DNA of 51,440 bases, taken from Clostridiales bacterium. Its GTDB lineage: Bacteria; Bacillota; Clostridia; Oscillospirales; CAG-272. Location: the NCBI GenBank assembly GCA_022800625.1, contig JAAWQR010000016.1:1-51440 (forward strand). Direction: 5' to 3'. Positions 1 to 7,369 of the stretch are shown here, piece by piece. Below the pieces are notes generated by a model. The model was not told where the DNA came from. It searched no databases and saw nothing but the letters and a program-made list of their open reading frames with translations. Made by a program: the position numbers and the translations under genes. The number at the start of each line of letters is the position of its first letter. The first letter of the stretch is position 1.

Positions 1-67
1 ATGTAATGTGTTTTTGAGCAGTGCTGTCTGTAATTGTGTCCTTAATGACTTTGTATGCAAATTTCAT
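1..67 (-). CDS. DUF6514-like small protein, N-terminal part (cut by window edge)
   Basis: The first 22 codons read MKFAYKVIKDTITDSTAQKH followed by IT, and then the window ends. They align with the start of the complete 80-residue protein at 5962-6204 (shared YKV, TITD and QKHIT). The ATG at 65-67 has AAGGA upstream. The family (DUF6514 as I recall it) is a short conserved Clostridia protein of unknown function. The upstream region is also shared with the other copy, so this is a duplicated gene with its promoter. The family name is from memory; the paralogy is read directly. Confidence 0.7.
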   Translation of the reverse strand, partial: MKFAYKVIKDTITDSTAQKHIT

Positions 68-303
68 GTGCTTGATACTTTTCCTTAACTTGTGAGATAA
101 TGTGTTAAATGTGGTGCTCAGCAGTGTCAATTTTCATTAGGAATCGTAAATTAATTTGACGATTGCGAATAGATTTGTTTTTTCCCTTTCCTGTAATAAT
201 TTATCCTAACGCTTCATTGCTGGAACTGAGCAAACCAGCTAACTGAGATATTATACTACAAAATCTCAGTTTGTACAAGTGAATACATTTCGTTTTTTTA
301 AAT
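68..303 (-). repeat. Upstream region duplicated with 6205-6462
   Basis: This non-coding stretch can be aligned by eye over its whole length with 6205-6462. Shared blocks include CTTTTCCTTAACTTGTGAGATA, GTCAATTTT, a GATTGC-AATA block, TAAT-TTATCCTAA and GAATACATT-CGT. Identity is about 70-80 percent by eye. It covers the promoter and over 150 bases further upstream, more than a simple promoter needs. From 304 to 463 I see only AT-rich sequence and no gene. Confidence 0.75.
102..130 (-). promoter_or_regulatory. Sigma-A-like promoter of the left DUF6514-like gene
   Basis: On the minus strand TTGACA (130-125) is followed after 17 bases by TAACAC (107-102), about 35 bases before the ATG. The equivalent position of the paralogous copy has TTGACA-17-ACAATA. 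The -35 is perfect and the -10 is weak in both. Confidence 0.5.
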
Positions 304-463
304 ATTTTTTAATTTTTTGATTTTCTATTTATTGCACTTAATTATTAACCTTATTCTTGAAATGTCAGATTCAGTTCTGATTTTCCGTTGAATGCAATAA
401 AATACCTGATAAGTATGTATATTTACCTTTGTAACGCTGAAATAGCACATTTATGAATGATTT

Positions 464-1082
464 TCACTGTGCACATTTTTTACATGGCGTCAAACCGGAT
501 GATATTGCAGCGTCCATTGTAATTTAATATGAGTTTTTACCGCCGCAGTCAGAATCAAAATGATATCTTTTTCCGTGAGGAGTTCTGTATACCTTTTCTC
601 CATGCGTATTATTTGTATTTCTCTGCGAACCGGAATACTTATTCGCCTGAGCTTCAGCTTCTCTTTGCGCTTGCTTTTCAGCTTCTTCCTTTTCCTTCTT
701 TTCTTGTTCTACTCTTTCTTGATCGACGACATTTATAAACACTCGATTACTTTCCTCGCCGCTTGCAGATCTAACATAAACTTTACAACTTCCTTCGGCA
801 ATCGATTGTATATTCAGTATAATTTCATTTCCGGTATCATTCGCTTTCTGTACTGTGGCTATTTGATTGTCAGAAGTACAATATTCCAAATCTTCAAGCT
901 TCGATTTTTTCGACTCAATTTCTAAAAATGACTTCTTTTGTTTCTCCGACATTTATTATATTTTATGATTCATTCAGGCGCAGTTTTGTTGTTTTATCAA
1001 CTGTGCTCGATACAACAATTTAAAATATCACAAACAAGACGATTGGTAAAATAATCTGTATATATTTAATTTTGATTTTCAG
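464..1082 (-). pseudogene. Decayed membrane-anchored Ig-like / YHxxxC metal-ribbon protein
   Basis: The longest intact piece is 142 codons (952 to 524), but the gene extends both ways. Upstream, in another frame, a hydrophobic segment (IKYIQIILPIVLFVIF) runs into TAA at 1020-1022. It resumes as IVVSSTVDKTTKLRLNES, meets TAA at 963-965, then gives NVGETKEVIF. A one-base indel in the A-run at 924-928 shifts this into LEIESKKSKLED and an Ig-like (Big_2-style) domain, a charged linker, then KRYHFDSDCGGKNSY. The stop at 524-526 interrupts that ribbon; beyond it the same frame continues as ITMDAAISSGLTPCKKCAQ to TGA at 464-466, restoring the expected CxxC. So there are at least two upstream stops, one frameshift and one nonsense change. 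The reading frames are direct; the domain names are inferred. Confidence 0.8.
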
Positions 1083-1238
1083 TAGAATACGTTTTGTAAT
1101 AAATATATCCGAATAACATCAAAAAATGCCGGAAAAAAGCTGTCCGCAAACATACATATGAATCCAATGAAAATAGATATATAATTAAAAATACTTTTAA
1201 AAACTTATATCATTTTTTGCTCTGTTTTCTGTTTTGGC

Positions 1239-2117
1239 TTAATTGAATTTTTCTCTACTGTTATACCAACTCGGCACGGGATTTCTCATATTATCATACC
1301 AATTCAGAATATCGTTTGCCTGATTTATCATTGTTTTAATTTCTTTATCGCCGAAAGGAATTGCCCACGGAAGAGAAGAAAGCGTATTGCTGCTGATATA
1401 CAGCGCAAGCAGTTTCCAAAATTCCATTGGTACATTATAATCAAAGTATCCGTCAATCATGCCTGAAGCAAATAGCGGAGAAATCTGTGCTGTCCACACA
1501 ATACGGTTAAATTCCTCCCACGGATCGCCAAAGTCATAGCGGTCGAAGTCTATTATAACGATTTTTCCGTTTTCGATCATCATATTTCCGATATGGTAAT
1601 CTCCATGCTGATAGCATTGCGGTCTGTTCGCGAGTAAATGACGGTTATTATTTATGTATTCAATGATTGCGTCATCGTTTTCATATTTCAGCGTACATTC
1701 ATTGTACATTTTTATCTTTCGGTCAATTTTGGCATTGAACCGATCTTCCCACTGCTGCTGATCGTCGGGTGCGGGAATCATGTGTATCTTTTTCAAAATT
1801 TGTCCGGTTTCAATTCCAAGCGAGTATTGCTGTGACGGCGGCAGATTCGGCACGGTATCTTCTGCATCAACTCCGTCTATCCAAGTCATGATGGTATATA
1901 CGCCATCGTCGCACTTGCCAAGCTCAATCGGACGGCACATGGGAATTCCGAGAGAAGCAGCCTTATGCTGCATACGGAACATGTCAGCACGGCTTGCACT
2001 TTTGCTTTCGGGAGTTACACGCAGCAGATATTTTGTACCGTCGGCGGCGACAGCACAGTATTTTGTGTCGCACGACCAACCTTTGCGGATTTGTTCTTTA
2101 CTTATAAAATCGAGCAT
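1239..2117 (-). CDS. Aminoglycoside phosphotransferase (APH)-family kinase
   Basis: 292 residues with the kinase-like APH fold. The N-lobe has a YLLRVTP strand near residue 30 with the likely ATP lysine/arginine region. The catalytic loop is QHGDYHIGNM (170-179; D173 and N178), and the Mg-binding IIDFDR follows at 188-193 (D190). These enzymes transfer phosphate to small hydroxylated substrates such as aminoglycosides, choline or sugars; the substrate cannot be read here. It is the last gene of a leftward set HAD - radical SAM - kinase, with 26 bases between it and the radical SAM gene. Resistance is possible but unproven, because such kinases are widespread in Clostridia without a known role. 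Confidence 0.85.
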   Translation of the reverse strand: MLDFISKEQIRKGWSCDTKYCAVAADGTKYLLRVTPESKSASRADMFRMQHKAASLGIPMCRPIELGKCDDGVYTIMTWIDGVDAEDTVPNLPPSQQYSLGIETGQILKKIHMIPAPDDQQQWEDRFNAKIDRKIKMYNECTLKYENDDAIIEYINNNRHLLANRPQCYQHGDYHIGNMMIENGKIVIIDFDRYDFGDPWEEFNRIVWTAQISPLFASGMIDGYFDYNVPMEFWKLLALYISSNTLSSLPWAIPFGDKEIKTMINQANDILNWYDNMRNPVPSWYNSREKFN

Positions 2118-2143
2118 GATGTGCCTCCTTATATTATTTCATT

Positions 2144-3013
2144 TCAAAATTCAATTTGCAATTGCTCGGTATTCTCAGGCATATCATTTATATATTTCCA
2201 AATGTCGTGTTCGTTGTGCATTACGCTGTGTGATTCGCATTCTGTTTTGATAATATTGATCAGCTCATTACCTCTGTCTGACGGTACATGATAATCATAT
2301 CCGTATTTTTGCGTGTATATTTGCTTAAGTCCCGGGAAATGACAGTCGATTGCGGCATAATAATATTTTCGATCTCCATGTCTGAGCGTCATTCCGCCCA
2401 TGCCGAAGGTTATTATGCCTTTAACGCCTGCATTAAAGCAGTAGTTTAAAATTCCGCGCACATTTTCTTCAGTATCGTTTATAAACGGAAGCATGGGCGT
2501 AAACCAAACGACCGTCGGTATTCCTTCTTCTTTACAGATTTTCAGTACTTCGTACCTGCGGCGAGTTGTACACACATTCGGTTCAATTATTCGGCACAGC
2601 TTTTCATCATAGGTAGTCAACGTCATTTGAACCACGCATTTTACACGTTTATTTATATCTTTAAGTATATCTATATCGCGTAAAACTAAATCAGACTTTG
2701 TCAAAACAGAAGCTCCGAAGCCGTATTTGCGTATGATTTCAAGACATCTGCGCGTCAGCTTTAATTCAGCTTCGCAGTGCATGTACGGGTCGCACATTGA
2801 TCCCGTGCCAATCACGCATTTTTTTCGCTTTCTCCGCAGTGCATCTTCAAGAAGCTCGGGAGCGTTTTGCTTTACCTCGATATCTTCAAATATGTGATCA
2901 ATTTGATAGCAATCGGAGCGGCTGTCGCAATATATACATCCGTGAGTGCATCCTCGGTATAAATTCATTCCGTTATGTGCATTCAATATTCCTTTGGCAT
3001 TTACAAAGTGCAT
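2144..3013 (-). CDS. SPL-like radical SAM protein
   Basis: 289 residues. The cluster-binding motif CTHGCIYC (C22, C26, C29) is the CxxxCxxC of radical SAM enzymes, and NLYRGCTHGCIYCD is characteristic of the spore-photoproduct-lyase-like small family. A GTGSMCDPYM block and VLTKS follow, as in that family. Its start overlaps the end of the HAD gene by 41 bases, implying translational coupling. The substrate is unknown. DNA repair is not implied, because most short SPL-like members are uncharacterised. Confidence 0.85.
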   Translation of the reverse strand: MHFVNAKGILNAHNGMNLYRGCTHGCIYCDSRSDCYQIDHIFEDIEVKQNAPELLEDALRRKRKKCVIGTGSMCDPYMHCEAELKLTRRCLEIIRKYGFGASVLTKSDLVLRDIDILKDINKRVKCVVQMTLTTYDEKLCRIIEPNVCTTRRRYEVLKICKEEGIPTVVWFTPMLPFINDTEENVRGILNYCFNAGVKGIITFGMGGMTLRHGDRKYYYAAIDCHFPGLKQIYTQKYGYDYHVPSDRGNELINIIKTECESHSVMHNEHDIWKYINDMPENTEQLQIEF

Positions 3014-3785
3014 TATTTTCTCCGATCTTTATGCAAGGCTGATCTTTCAATTGCTCAAGCAGACAAATCATCTCGCTCCATTCATGAATGTGAAGATGCT
3101 CACAATTCGGCGGGCGTTCCTCGAAACGGTCTTTATAATTTTTTTCGGTGTCATTATCATACCAAACGGGAAATATTCCGACTTTTGATGAGCTATCAAT
3201 ATCAGCTATGGGATTATCGCCGCAATACCAAACTTCATCGGCACTTAGACCTGATTTTTGGAGAGCAATATCAAATAAAATGCGATTTGGCTTACGCATA
3301 AAATAATCGCTTGAAGTCATTACAAACTCGAACTTGTTATTTGGGAGCAGTCTGTTCAGGCGTTCTGTCAACGCTTCTCCCGACCACATAAGATTACTTA
3401 TAACAGCGCTTCTGATTTCGTTTTTGTTTATATAGTCAAGCATTTTATCAGCATCAGGCATAACAGCGCCCGAAGAAGCACCATTCCAAAAAACATTTTC
3501 CATTTCGAGCGGTGTAAGTGAAAACTCAATCCCAAGGTACTCATAGACCACTCTGTTGACGATTTGTCCGCAGACATCATAGCCTATTTTTCTGATAGAT
3601 TCAATATGTTTTTTATAAATCAATTTTGCCGCCCTTACTACATCTTCAAGATTGCGGTTATTTGGATTTTTTACAGCGTATTTAAGCAGCTCTGCATTGC
3701 CTTTTACCGAATCCCAACCCGGTTCATACAGAAGGGTATGTCCGTAGTCGAATATGATCATCATCGGATAATTCATATAACTCAC
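2973..3785 (-). CDS. HAD-superfamily hydrolase
   Basis: 270 residues. Motif I is IFDYGHTLL (D13 nucleophile), where the usual second Asp of DxDxT is replaced by Gly. Motif II is AVISN (S130), the motif III lysine lies in MRKP (K165), and motif IV is GDNPIADID (189-197). The cap lies between about residues 20 and 110. HAD enzymes are mostly phosphatases; the missing general acid suggests slow or altered chemistry, although a DYG form is seen in other clostridial HADs. First gene of the HAD - radical SAM - APH operon, with a promoter at 3803-3831 and RBS AAAGGAG. Confidence 0.85.
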   Translation of the reverse strand: MSYMNYPMMIIFDYGHTLLYEPGWDSVKGNAELLKYAVKNPNNRNLEDVVRAAKLIYKKHIESIRKIGYDVCGQIVNRVVYEYLGIEFSLTPLEMENVFWNGASSGAVMPDADKMLDYINKNEIRSAVISNLMWSGEALTERLNRLLPNNKFEFVMTSSDYFMRKPNRILFDIALQKSGLSADEVWYCGDNPIADIDSSSKVGIFPVWYDNDTEKNYKDRFEERPPNCEHLHIHEWSEMICLLEQLKDQPCIKIGENNALCKCQRNIECT

Positions 3786-3802
3786 AAACTCCTTTTTTCA
3801 AC

Positions 3803-3831
3803 ATTATAACATTTTTTTGTTACGCTATCAA
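3803..3831 (-). promoter_or_regulatory. Promoter of the HAD-rSAM-kinase operon
   Basis: Minus-strand TTGATA (3831-3826), 17-base spacer, TATAAT (3808-3803). The -35 overlaps the 3' end of the SLOG gene, so the operon can be transcribed independently of that gene. The GTTACAAAAAA..GTTATAATG block recurs upstream of the SLOG gene. Confidence 0.6.
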
Positions 3832-4169
3832 GCATTTGGACATATAGTGATAACATGTATTTTCTTGCCCGACTTTTTGCAAGTATCTATTACATATTTT
3901 GTTCCGCGTGATTTGCCGTCCCAAAAAGCAATTACTTCATCGGCGTAGTCAATAATTTGCAGATTCCGTTTAAGCGGAGCACTTCTGCCGAATTTGTTAT
4001 ATTCAGGTAAAAATTCAGTGAGCTTCATCCCGTACGTTTCTGCATAAATCCTTGCACAGGAATCAATTGCACGCGCACCTCCCGAAACTATTTCACAGGC
4101 TTCATGAGGTATGTAGTCCGAGAAATCAGTTACTGTTAAGTTTCTCGATCCGATTATAGCTATTTTCAT
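3828..4169 (-). CDS. SLOG-fold (YspA/DUF2493-type) nucleotide-binding protein
   Basis: 113 residues of a Rossmann-like SLOG domain. MKIAIIGSRNLT (GSR at 7-9) opens the first strand. VSGGARAIDSCARIYAE (about 28-44) is the glycine-rich ligand loop. ADEVIAFWDGKSRGTKYVI is the conserved DxxIAFWDGxSxGT segment. SLOG proteins bind nucleotide-derived ligands; standalone short ones have no assigned reaction. The RBS GAGGAG precedes the ATG. It lies alone between two promoter regions and points the same way as the HAD operon, diverging from the RHH/XRE pair. Confidence 0.85.
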   Translation of the reverse strand: MKIAIIGSRNLTVTDFSDYIPHEACEIVSGGARAIDSCARIYAETYGMKLTEFLPEYNKFGRSAPLKRNLQIIDYADEVIAFWDGKSRGTKYVIDTCKKSGKKIHVITICPNA

Positions 4170-4223
4170 TTTTTCTCCTCATTATTTAATGCGTCATTAT
4201 AACACTATAATACCACCATTTTT

Positions 4224-4280
4224 TGTTACGGTGCAATAATTTCACTATAATTTAATCATAATAATGTTATTATGGTGAAA
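4224..4280 (+). promoter_or_regulatory. Promoter with dyad operator of the RHH/XRE pair
   Basis: TTGTTA (4224-4229), 17 bases, TATAAT (4246-4251). TTTCACTATAAT (4240-4251) covers the -10, and its near-perfect inverted partner ATTATGGTGAAA lies at 4269-4280, 11 of 12 pairing. A further CACTATAAT sits at 4203-4211 in the divergent direction. This is the usual geometry of an autoregulated operator. Confidence 0.55.
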
Positions 4281-4293
4281 AGAGGACGATTAT

Positions 4294-4473
4294 ATGGAAA
4301 ACAAGCTGTTAAGGTATACTCTCAGAGTGGATAGATTGATTTTTCGAAAGTTCAGATATATTGCAGAATCCGAGGGACGTTCTGCCAACAAAGAAATCGA
4401 GCAGTACTTGAAAAAACGTGTTGCCGAATATGAAAAAGAAAACGGCAAAATTGAAGTTTCTTTAGATGATTGA
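4294..4473 (+). CDS. Small Arc/ribbon-helix-helix DNA-binding protein
   Basis: 59 residues. After MENKLLR the strand YTLRVDRLIFRKF leads into helices RYIAESEGRSANKEIEQYLKKRVAEYEK, the Arc-like ribbon-helix-helix layout in which the N-terminal strand pairs in a dimer to contact DNA. RBS AGAGGA is placed well before the ATG. The stop overlaps the longest reading of the following XRE gene, so the two are co-transcribed. RHH and XRE pairs occur as regulators of accessory modules; no toxin-like partner is seen downstream. Confidence 0.75.
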   Translation: MENKLLRYTLRVDRLIFRKFRYIAESEGRSANKEIEQYLKKRVAEYEKENGKIEVSLDD

Positions 4474-4493
4474 GTATTGATATTTCTTGGAAA

Positions 4494-4736
4494 ATGAAAC
4501 GAATAATTGATACTGAAAATTTGAACATAATCGGAAAACGCATAAAAGAAGCACGAATAACTGCCGGAATCAGTCAAAAGCAGCTTTCGGAGAAGCTCGA
4601 ACTGCTTGCGGTGTATACTTGTCGCGGTTCTGTATCGCGAATTGAAAACGGCAGGAGAGCTGTAACAGACATTGAAATAGATGCTATTTCAAAGGTGTTG
4701 AATGTATCACTCGACTATCTGTTCGGGAGAGAATAA
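4494..4736 (+). CDS. XRE-family HTH regulator
   Basis: 80 residues from the ATG at 4494 (MKRIIDTENLN); a TTG at 4470, overlapping the RHH stop, would add eight. The helix-turn-helix IGKRIKEARITAGISQKQLSEKL...SVSRIENGRRAVTDIEIDAISKVLNVSLDYLFGRE is a complete Cro/C1-type domain and fills the protein, with no sensor domain. It probably binds the dyad at 4240-4280 together with, or instead of, the RHH protein; that is inference. Confidence 0.85.
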   Translation: MKRIIDTENLNIIGKRIKEARITAGISQKQLSEKLELLAVYTCRGSVSRIENGRRAVTDIEIDAISKVLNVSLDYLFGRE

Positions 4737-4799
4737 GTGAAACAAAGGACGTTTTCAGAAAAGTGTGTATGAAACTTTGTTGTCTTTGATAGAGGCAGA

Positions 4800-4828
4800 T
4801 TGACACGGTTAGCTTTTTATATTTTAAT
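4800..4828 (+). promoter_or_regulatory. Promoter of the GNAT gene
   Basis: TTGACA (4800-4805), 17-base spacer, TTTAAT (4823-4828), about 35 bases before the ATG at 4868. Confidence 0.6.
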
Positions 4829-4867
4829 CAAAATGGAAATTCGGAATTGTGAGAAACGGATATAAGT

Positions 4868-5278
4868 ATGATTAGATATGCTGCTGATAATGACTTTGAT
4901 TTATTGATAAAATATGATATCCATATATGTGAAACGGAATTAAGAAATTGCATAACGGAAAAAAGAATTCTGATTATGTTTCATAAGAGCACCTTTGTAG
5001 GATGGTTAAGATTTAATCTGTTTTGGGATAATATTCCCTTTATGAATCTGCTGTATATTTTAGAAGATTTCAGAAGAAAAGGATTTGGGAATAGTTTAGT
5101 TGGTTTTTGGGGAAATGAGATGCTGAAAAATGGATATAAAGTTGTTTTGACCTCTACTCAATCAAATGAGCAGGCACAGTTTTTTTATAGAAATATCGGA
5201 TATGCAGATTGCGGTTCTTTAATACTGCCCGGCGAACCATTAGAAATCATCCTGTTAAAAAAATTAAAATCACAGTAA
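4868..5278 (+). CDS. GNAT-family N-acetyltransferase
   Basis: 136 residues. The acetyl-CoA-binding loop is EDFRRKGFGNSLVGFW (R-R-K-G-F-G, the Q/RxxGxG/A motif) at about residues 72-87. The terminal STQSNEQAQFFYRNIGYADCG is the usual N/Q..A..FY...GF/Y motif B. It transfers an acetyl group from acetyl-CoA to an unknown amine. Transcribed alone between its own promoter and a strong terminator. Confidence 0.85.
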   Translation: MIRYAADNDFDLLIKYDIHICETELRNCITEKRILIMFHKSTFVGWLRFNLFWDNIPFMNLLYILEDFRRKGFGNSLVGFWGNEMLKNGYKVVLTSTQSNEQAQFFYRNIGYADCGSLILPGEPLEIILLKKLKSQ

Positions 5279-5290
5279 TATTCAAATTGA

Positions 5291-5328
5291 TCGGGCAGTT
5301 GACCTAATAGGATAACTGCCCGATTTTT
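5291..5328 (+). terminator. Rho-independent terminator after the GNAT gene
   Basis: TCGGGCAGTT (5291-5300) pairs perfectly with AACTGCCCGA (5314-5323), followed by TTTTT. Confidence 0.9.
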
Positions 5329-5400
5329 GCAGACTTGCGAGTAATATTATCAAGTTTTCTCTGACAGCACTAATCTTAGAGTCGGGATTTTCTTGACTAC

Positions 5401-5429
5401 TTGACAAATTTTCCGATATATAGTACAAT
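5401..5429 (+). promoter_or_regulatory. Promoter of the 5493-5819 gene
   Basis: TTGACA (5401-5406), 17 bases, TACAAT (5424-5429), about 60 bases before the start codon. Confidence 0.7.
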
Positions 5430-5492
5430 ATACAGTAGGCTATTGTCTCGATCGACATGCGCTTTATTATTTAGAGAAGAAGGACGGTGAGC

Positions 5493-5819
5493 ATGATGGC
5501 AGAAGCTAAGGATTTTGAAGTGTTCTCGAATGTTGAAGGCACTTTTCTGATGTACAAGGGACTTCCGCTTGTAAGAGAAGATAATATTATATGCTACGGA
5601 AGCTTGGATGACGAATATATTCTTCAAATGACGATTATGTCAACTAAAAAGGACGGAGACAGTGAGGTTCCGGATAAAATATTGCTTCAGCTTTTGAAAA
5701 CGGATAAATCACTTCCGGATCACGAACGTATTGTTAAACAGGATATGAAAGTCGGATTTTACGACGCTTTTGAGATAGGTCTTATTTGGCTTGAAAGATA
5801 CAGCACAGCTAAAAAGTAG
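5493..5819 (+). CDS. Conserved-looking hypothetical protein, 108 residues
   Basis: Not recognised. The start is set by AGAAGGA (5478-5484), eight bases before ATG 5493; GTG 5487 is too close. The protein begins MMAEAKDFEVFSNVEGTFLM and is a small acidic soluble alpha/beta protein with no membrane segment. The predicted strands FLMYKGLPLVREDNIICYG and EYILQMTIMSTKK suggest a beta-rich first half and a helical tail. It has its own promoter and a shared terminator, so it is a single-gene unit. Confidence 0.75.
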   Translation: MMAEAKDFEVFSNVEGTFLMYKGLPLVREDNIICYGSLDDEYILQMTIMSTKKDGDSEVPDKILLQLLKTDKSLPDHERIVKQDMKVGFYDAFEIGLIWLERYSTAKK

Positions 5820-5902
5820 ACATTTTTGACCGGTCTTTGATATGCTTTGAGCGTAATAACGCATAAATAAAGACAGATTATCACACTTTGCAGAAAATAC
5901 GT

Positions 5903-5953
5903 ATTAAAATAAGACGGTAATCCTGATTTCCGGGATTACCGTCTTATTTTAAT
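5903..5953. terminator. Bidirectional terminator
   Basis: A perfect 21-base stem, 5903-5923 with 5933-5953, nine-base loop. The AT-rich outer stem gives U-runs in both directions. It separates the plus-strand hypothetical gene from the minus-strand DUF6514-like gene. Confidence 0.9.
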
Positions 5954-5961
5954 ATTACTAC

Positions 5962-6204
5962 CTAAAAGATCCCATGTATTTCCACGATAGCATCTTCTAC
6001 GGCATCGTCAAAATGTTCCGGAGAAAGAACGGCGTCATTAAATAACTTTACAGTATTCTCAGCGATACCTTTATCTAAAAATATATTCGGGATTTCTCTG
6101 ATCGATACGCCTGTGCTGCCTATCAGTTCTATACCGTAGGTAATATGTTTTTGCCTATCATCATCTGTAATTGTGTTTTGCTTAACTTTGTACGTAAATT
6201 CCAT
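5962..6204 (-). CDS. DUF6514-like small protein
   Basis: 80 residues, MEFTYKVKQNTITDDDRQKH..., ending HFDDAVEDAIVEIHGIF. The layout (strand, TITD turn, YGIELIGSTG strand pair, a helix with NTVKLFNDAVLSPEHFDDAVED) fits the short clostridial DUF6514 family as I recall it. The function is unknown. Its start and ~250 bases of upstream DNA are duplicated at the left window edge. RBS AAGGA lies 13 bases from the ATG. Confidence 0.75.
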   Translation of the reverse strand: MEFTYKVKQNTITDDDRQKHITYGIELIGSTGVSIREIPNIFLDKGIAENTVKLFNDAVLSPEHFDDAVEDAIVEIHGIF

Positions 6205-6462
6205 GTGCTTAATACTTTTCCTTAACTTGTGAGATATTGTTAAATAAACTGTTATAATGTCAATTTTGCATATATGATTAAATTAGGCATCGTTCAGTCA
6301 ATATAAATTGATTATCCGATTGCAAATAAATTTTTGATGGGCCTTTCTCGTAATAGTTTATCCTAATATGTTGTTTGCATAAATCGAGCAAATTTATTAA
6401 CTTAGATATTATAATATAAAATTTAAATTTATGCAACTGAATACATTGCGTATTTAAAAAAA
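6205..6462 (-). repeat. Upstream region duplicated with 68-303
   Basis: Second copy of the long leader described at 68-303. The stretch 6205-6562 holds no gene; it contains this repeat, the promoter and then the sigG terminator. Confidence 0.75.
6235..6263 (-). promoter_or_regulatory. Sigma-A-like promoter of the DUF6514-like gene
   Basis: Minus-strand TTGACA (6263-6258), 17 bases, ACAATA (6240-6235). It is in the same place as in the duplicated copy at 102-130. Confidence 0.5.
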
Positions 6463-6517
6463 ATTTTATCAAAATCTATATTTTCAGTACAAATATGCTA
6501 AAATATTTGAAATTAGA

Positions 6518-6560
6518 AAGAATCAGCCTAAGATGTAAAATTACCATCAGGCTGATTCTT
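6518..6560 (-). terminator. Terminator of sigG
   Basis: AAGAATCAGCCT (6518-6529) pairs perfectly with AGGCTGATTCTT (6549-6560). On the minus strand it lies directly after the sigG stop and is followed by TTCTAATTT. Confidence 0.8.
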
Positions 6561-6562
6561 TA

Positions 6563-7336
6563 TTACATATGCCGACGAAGACGTTCAAACGCTCCTTTTT
6601 CCAGGCGTGATACCTGCGCCTGCGATATTCCGATCTCAGAAGCAATTTCAACTTGAGTTTTTCCGCTGTAATATCTCATGTTGATAATAGATCTTTCACG
6701 GTCATTCAAAGTTTTCATGGCCTCTCTCAGTGCTATATCGTCAAGCCATACTTCATCAGACGTTTTCTCATCTCTGATCTGATCCATAATATAAATAGAA
6801 TCTCCGCCGTCGTTGAAAACAGGTTCGTAAAGCGATACAGGTTCGCTTATTGCTTCAAGCGCCTGTCTTACGCTCGTGGTGTCTTCTTCAATTGTTTCGG
6901 CTATTTTTTCAATAGTCGGATCACATCCGAGTGAGAGAGAAAGCTGTTCTTTTGCCTGAAGCGCTCTGTACGCCAAGTCGCGCACGGAACGGCTGACGTG
7001 TATTGAATTTGTATCTCTCAGATACCGTCTTACTTCGCCGATTATCATGGGTACGGCATAAGTGGAAAATTTTACATCCAAATCAGTGTTAAAGTTATCA
7101 ACAGCCTTGATAAGACCGATACAGCCGACCTGAAACAAATCGTCTGAATTTTCGCGCCGTCCCGCAAATCGCTGAATTATGCTCAATACAAGACGCAGAT
7201 TGCCGTCTATCAGCCTGTTTCTTGCCGTCATGTCTCCGTCTTTGGCGCGAAGCAGAAGCTGACGCTTTTCCGCGTCTGTGAGTGTCGGAAGCTTAGATGT
7301 GTCAACACCGCAGATCTCAACTTTATTATATCGCAT
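6563..7336 (-). CDS. sigG: RNA polymerase sporulation sigma factor SigG
   Basis: 257 residues, the normal SigG length. The N-terminus NKVEICGVDTSKLP is the SigG-specific signature (the region bound by anti-sigma SpoIIAB/CsfB). Region 2 contains LRLVLSIIQRF...DDLFQVGCIGLIKAVDNF and KFSTYAVPMIIGEVRRYLRD. Region 4 ends KTQVEIASEIGISQAQVSRLEKGA, the -35 reader. SigG drives late forespore genes. It has its own SigF-like promoter (7370-7400) and terminator, with spoIVB immediately upstream in the same direction. Confidence 0.97.
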   Translation of the reverse strand: MRYNKVEICGVDTSKLPTLTDAEKRQLLLRAKDGDMTARNRLIDGNLRLVLSIIQRFAGRRENSDDLFQVGCIGLIKAVDNFNTDLDVKFSTYAVPMIIGEVRRYLRDTNSIHVSRSVRDLAYRALQAKEQLSLSLGCDPTIEKIAETIEEDTTSVRQALEAISEPVSLYEPVFNDGGDSIYIMDQIRDEKTSDEVWLDDIALREAMKTLNDRERSIINMRYYSGKTQVEIASEIGISQAQVSRLEKGAFERLRRHM

Positions 7337-7369
7337 TATTATCCTCTGTATTGCTTTAGGTTACAGGAT

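Noticed and set aside
524-526. TAA in the zinc-ribbon gene as a recoded glutamine
   Set aside because: TAA ends many intact genes in this window, and the same gene has further stops and a frameshift, so decay is simpler.
1239-2117. Calling the APH-family kinase an antibiotic-resistance gene
   Set aside because: Only the general kinase motifs are visible; the substrate cannot be read, and similar kinases are common chromosomal genes.
2797-3188. Plus-strand frames across the radical SAM and HAD genes
   Set aside because: They are antisense shadows of strongly conserved genes, with no ribosome sites.
4294-4736. Toxin-antitoxin system from the RHH and XRE genes
   Set aside because: Both proteins are DNA-binding only; neither they nor the next gene (GNAT, separate promoter) shows a clear toxin. 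A GNAT toxin is conceivable but its distance and own promoter argue against it.
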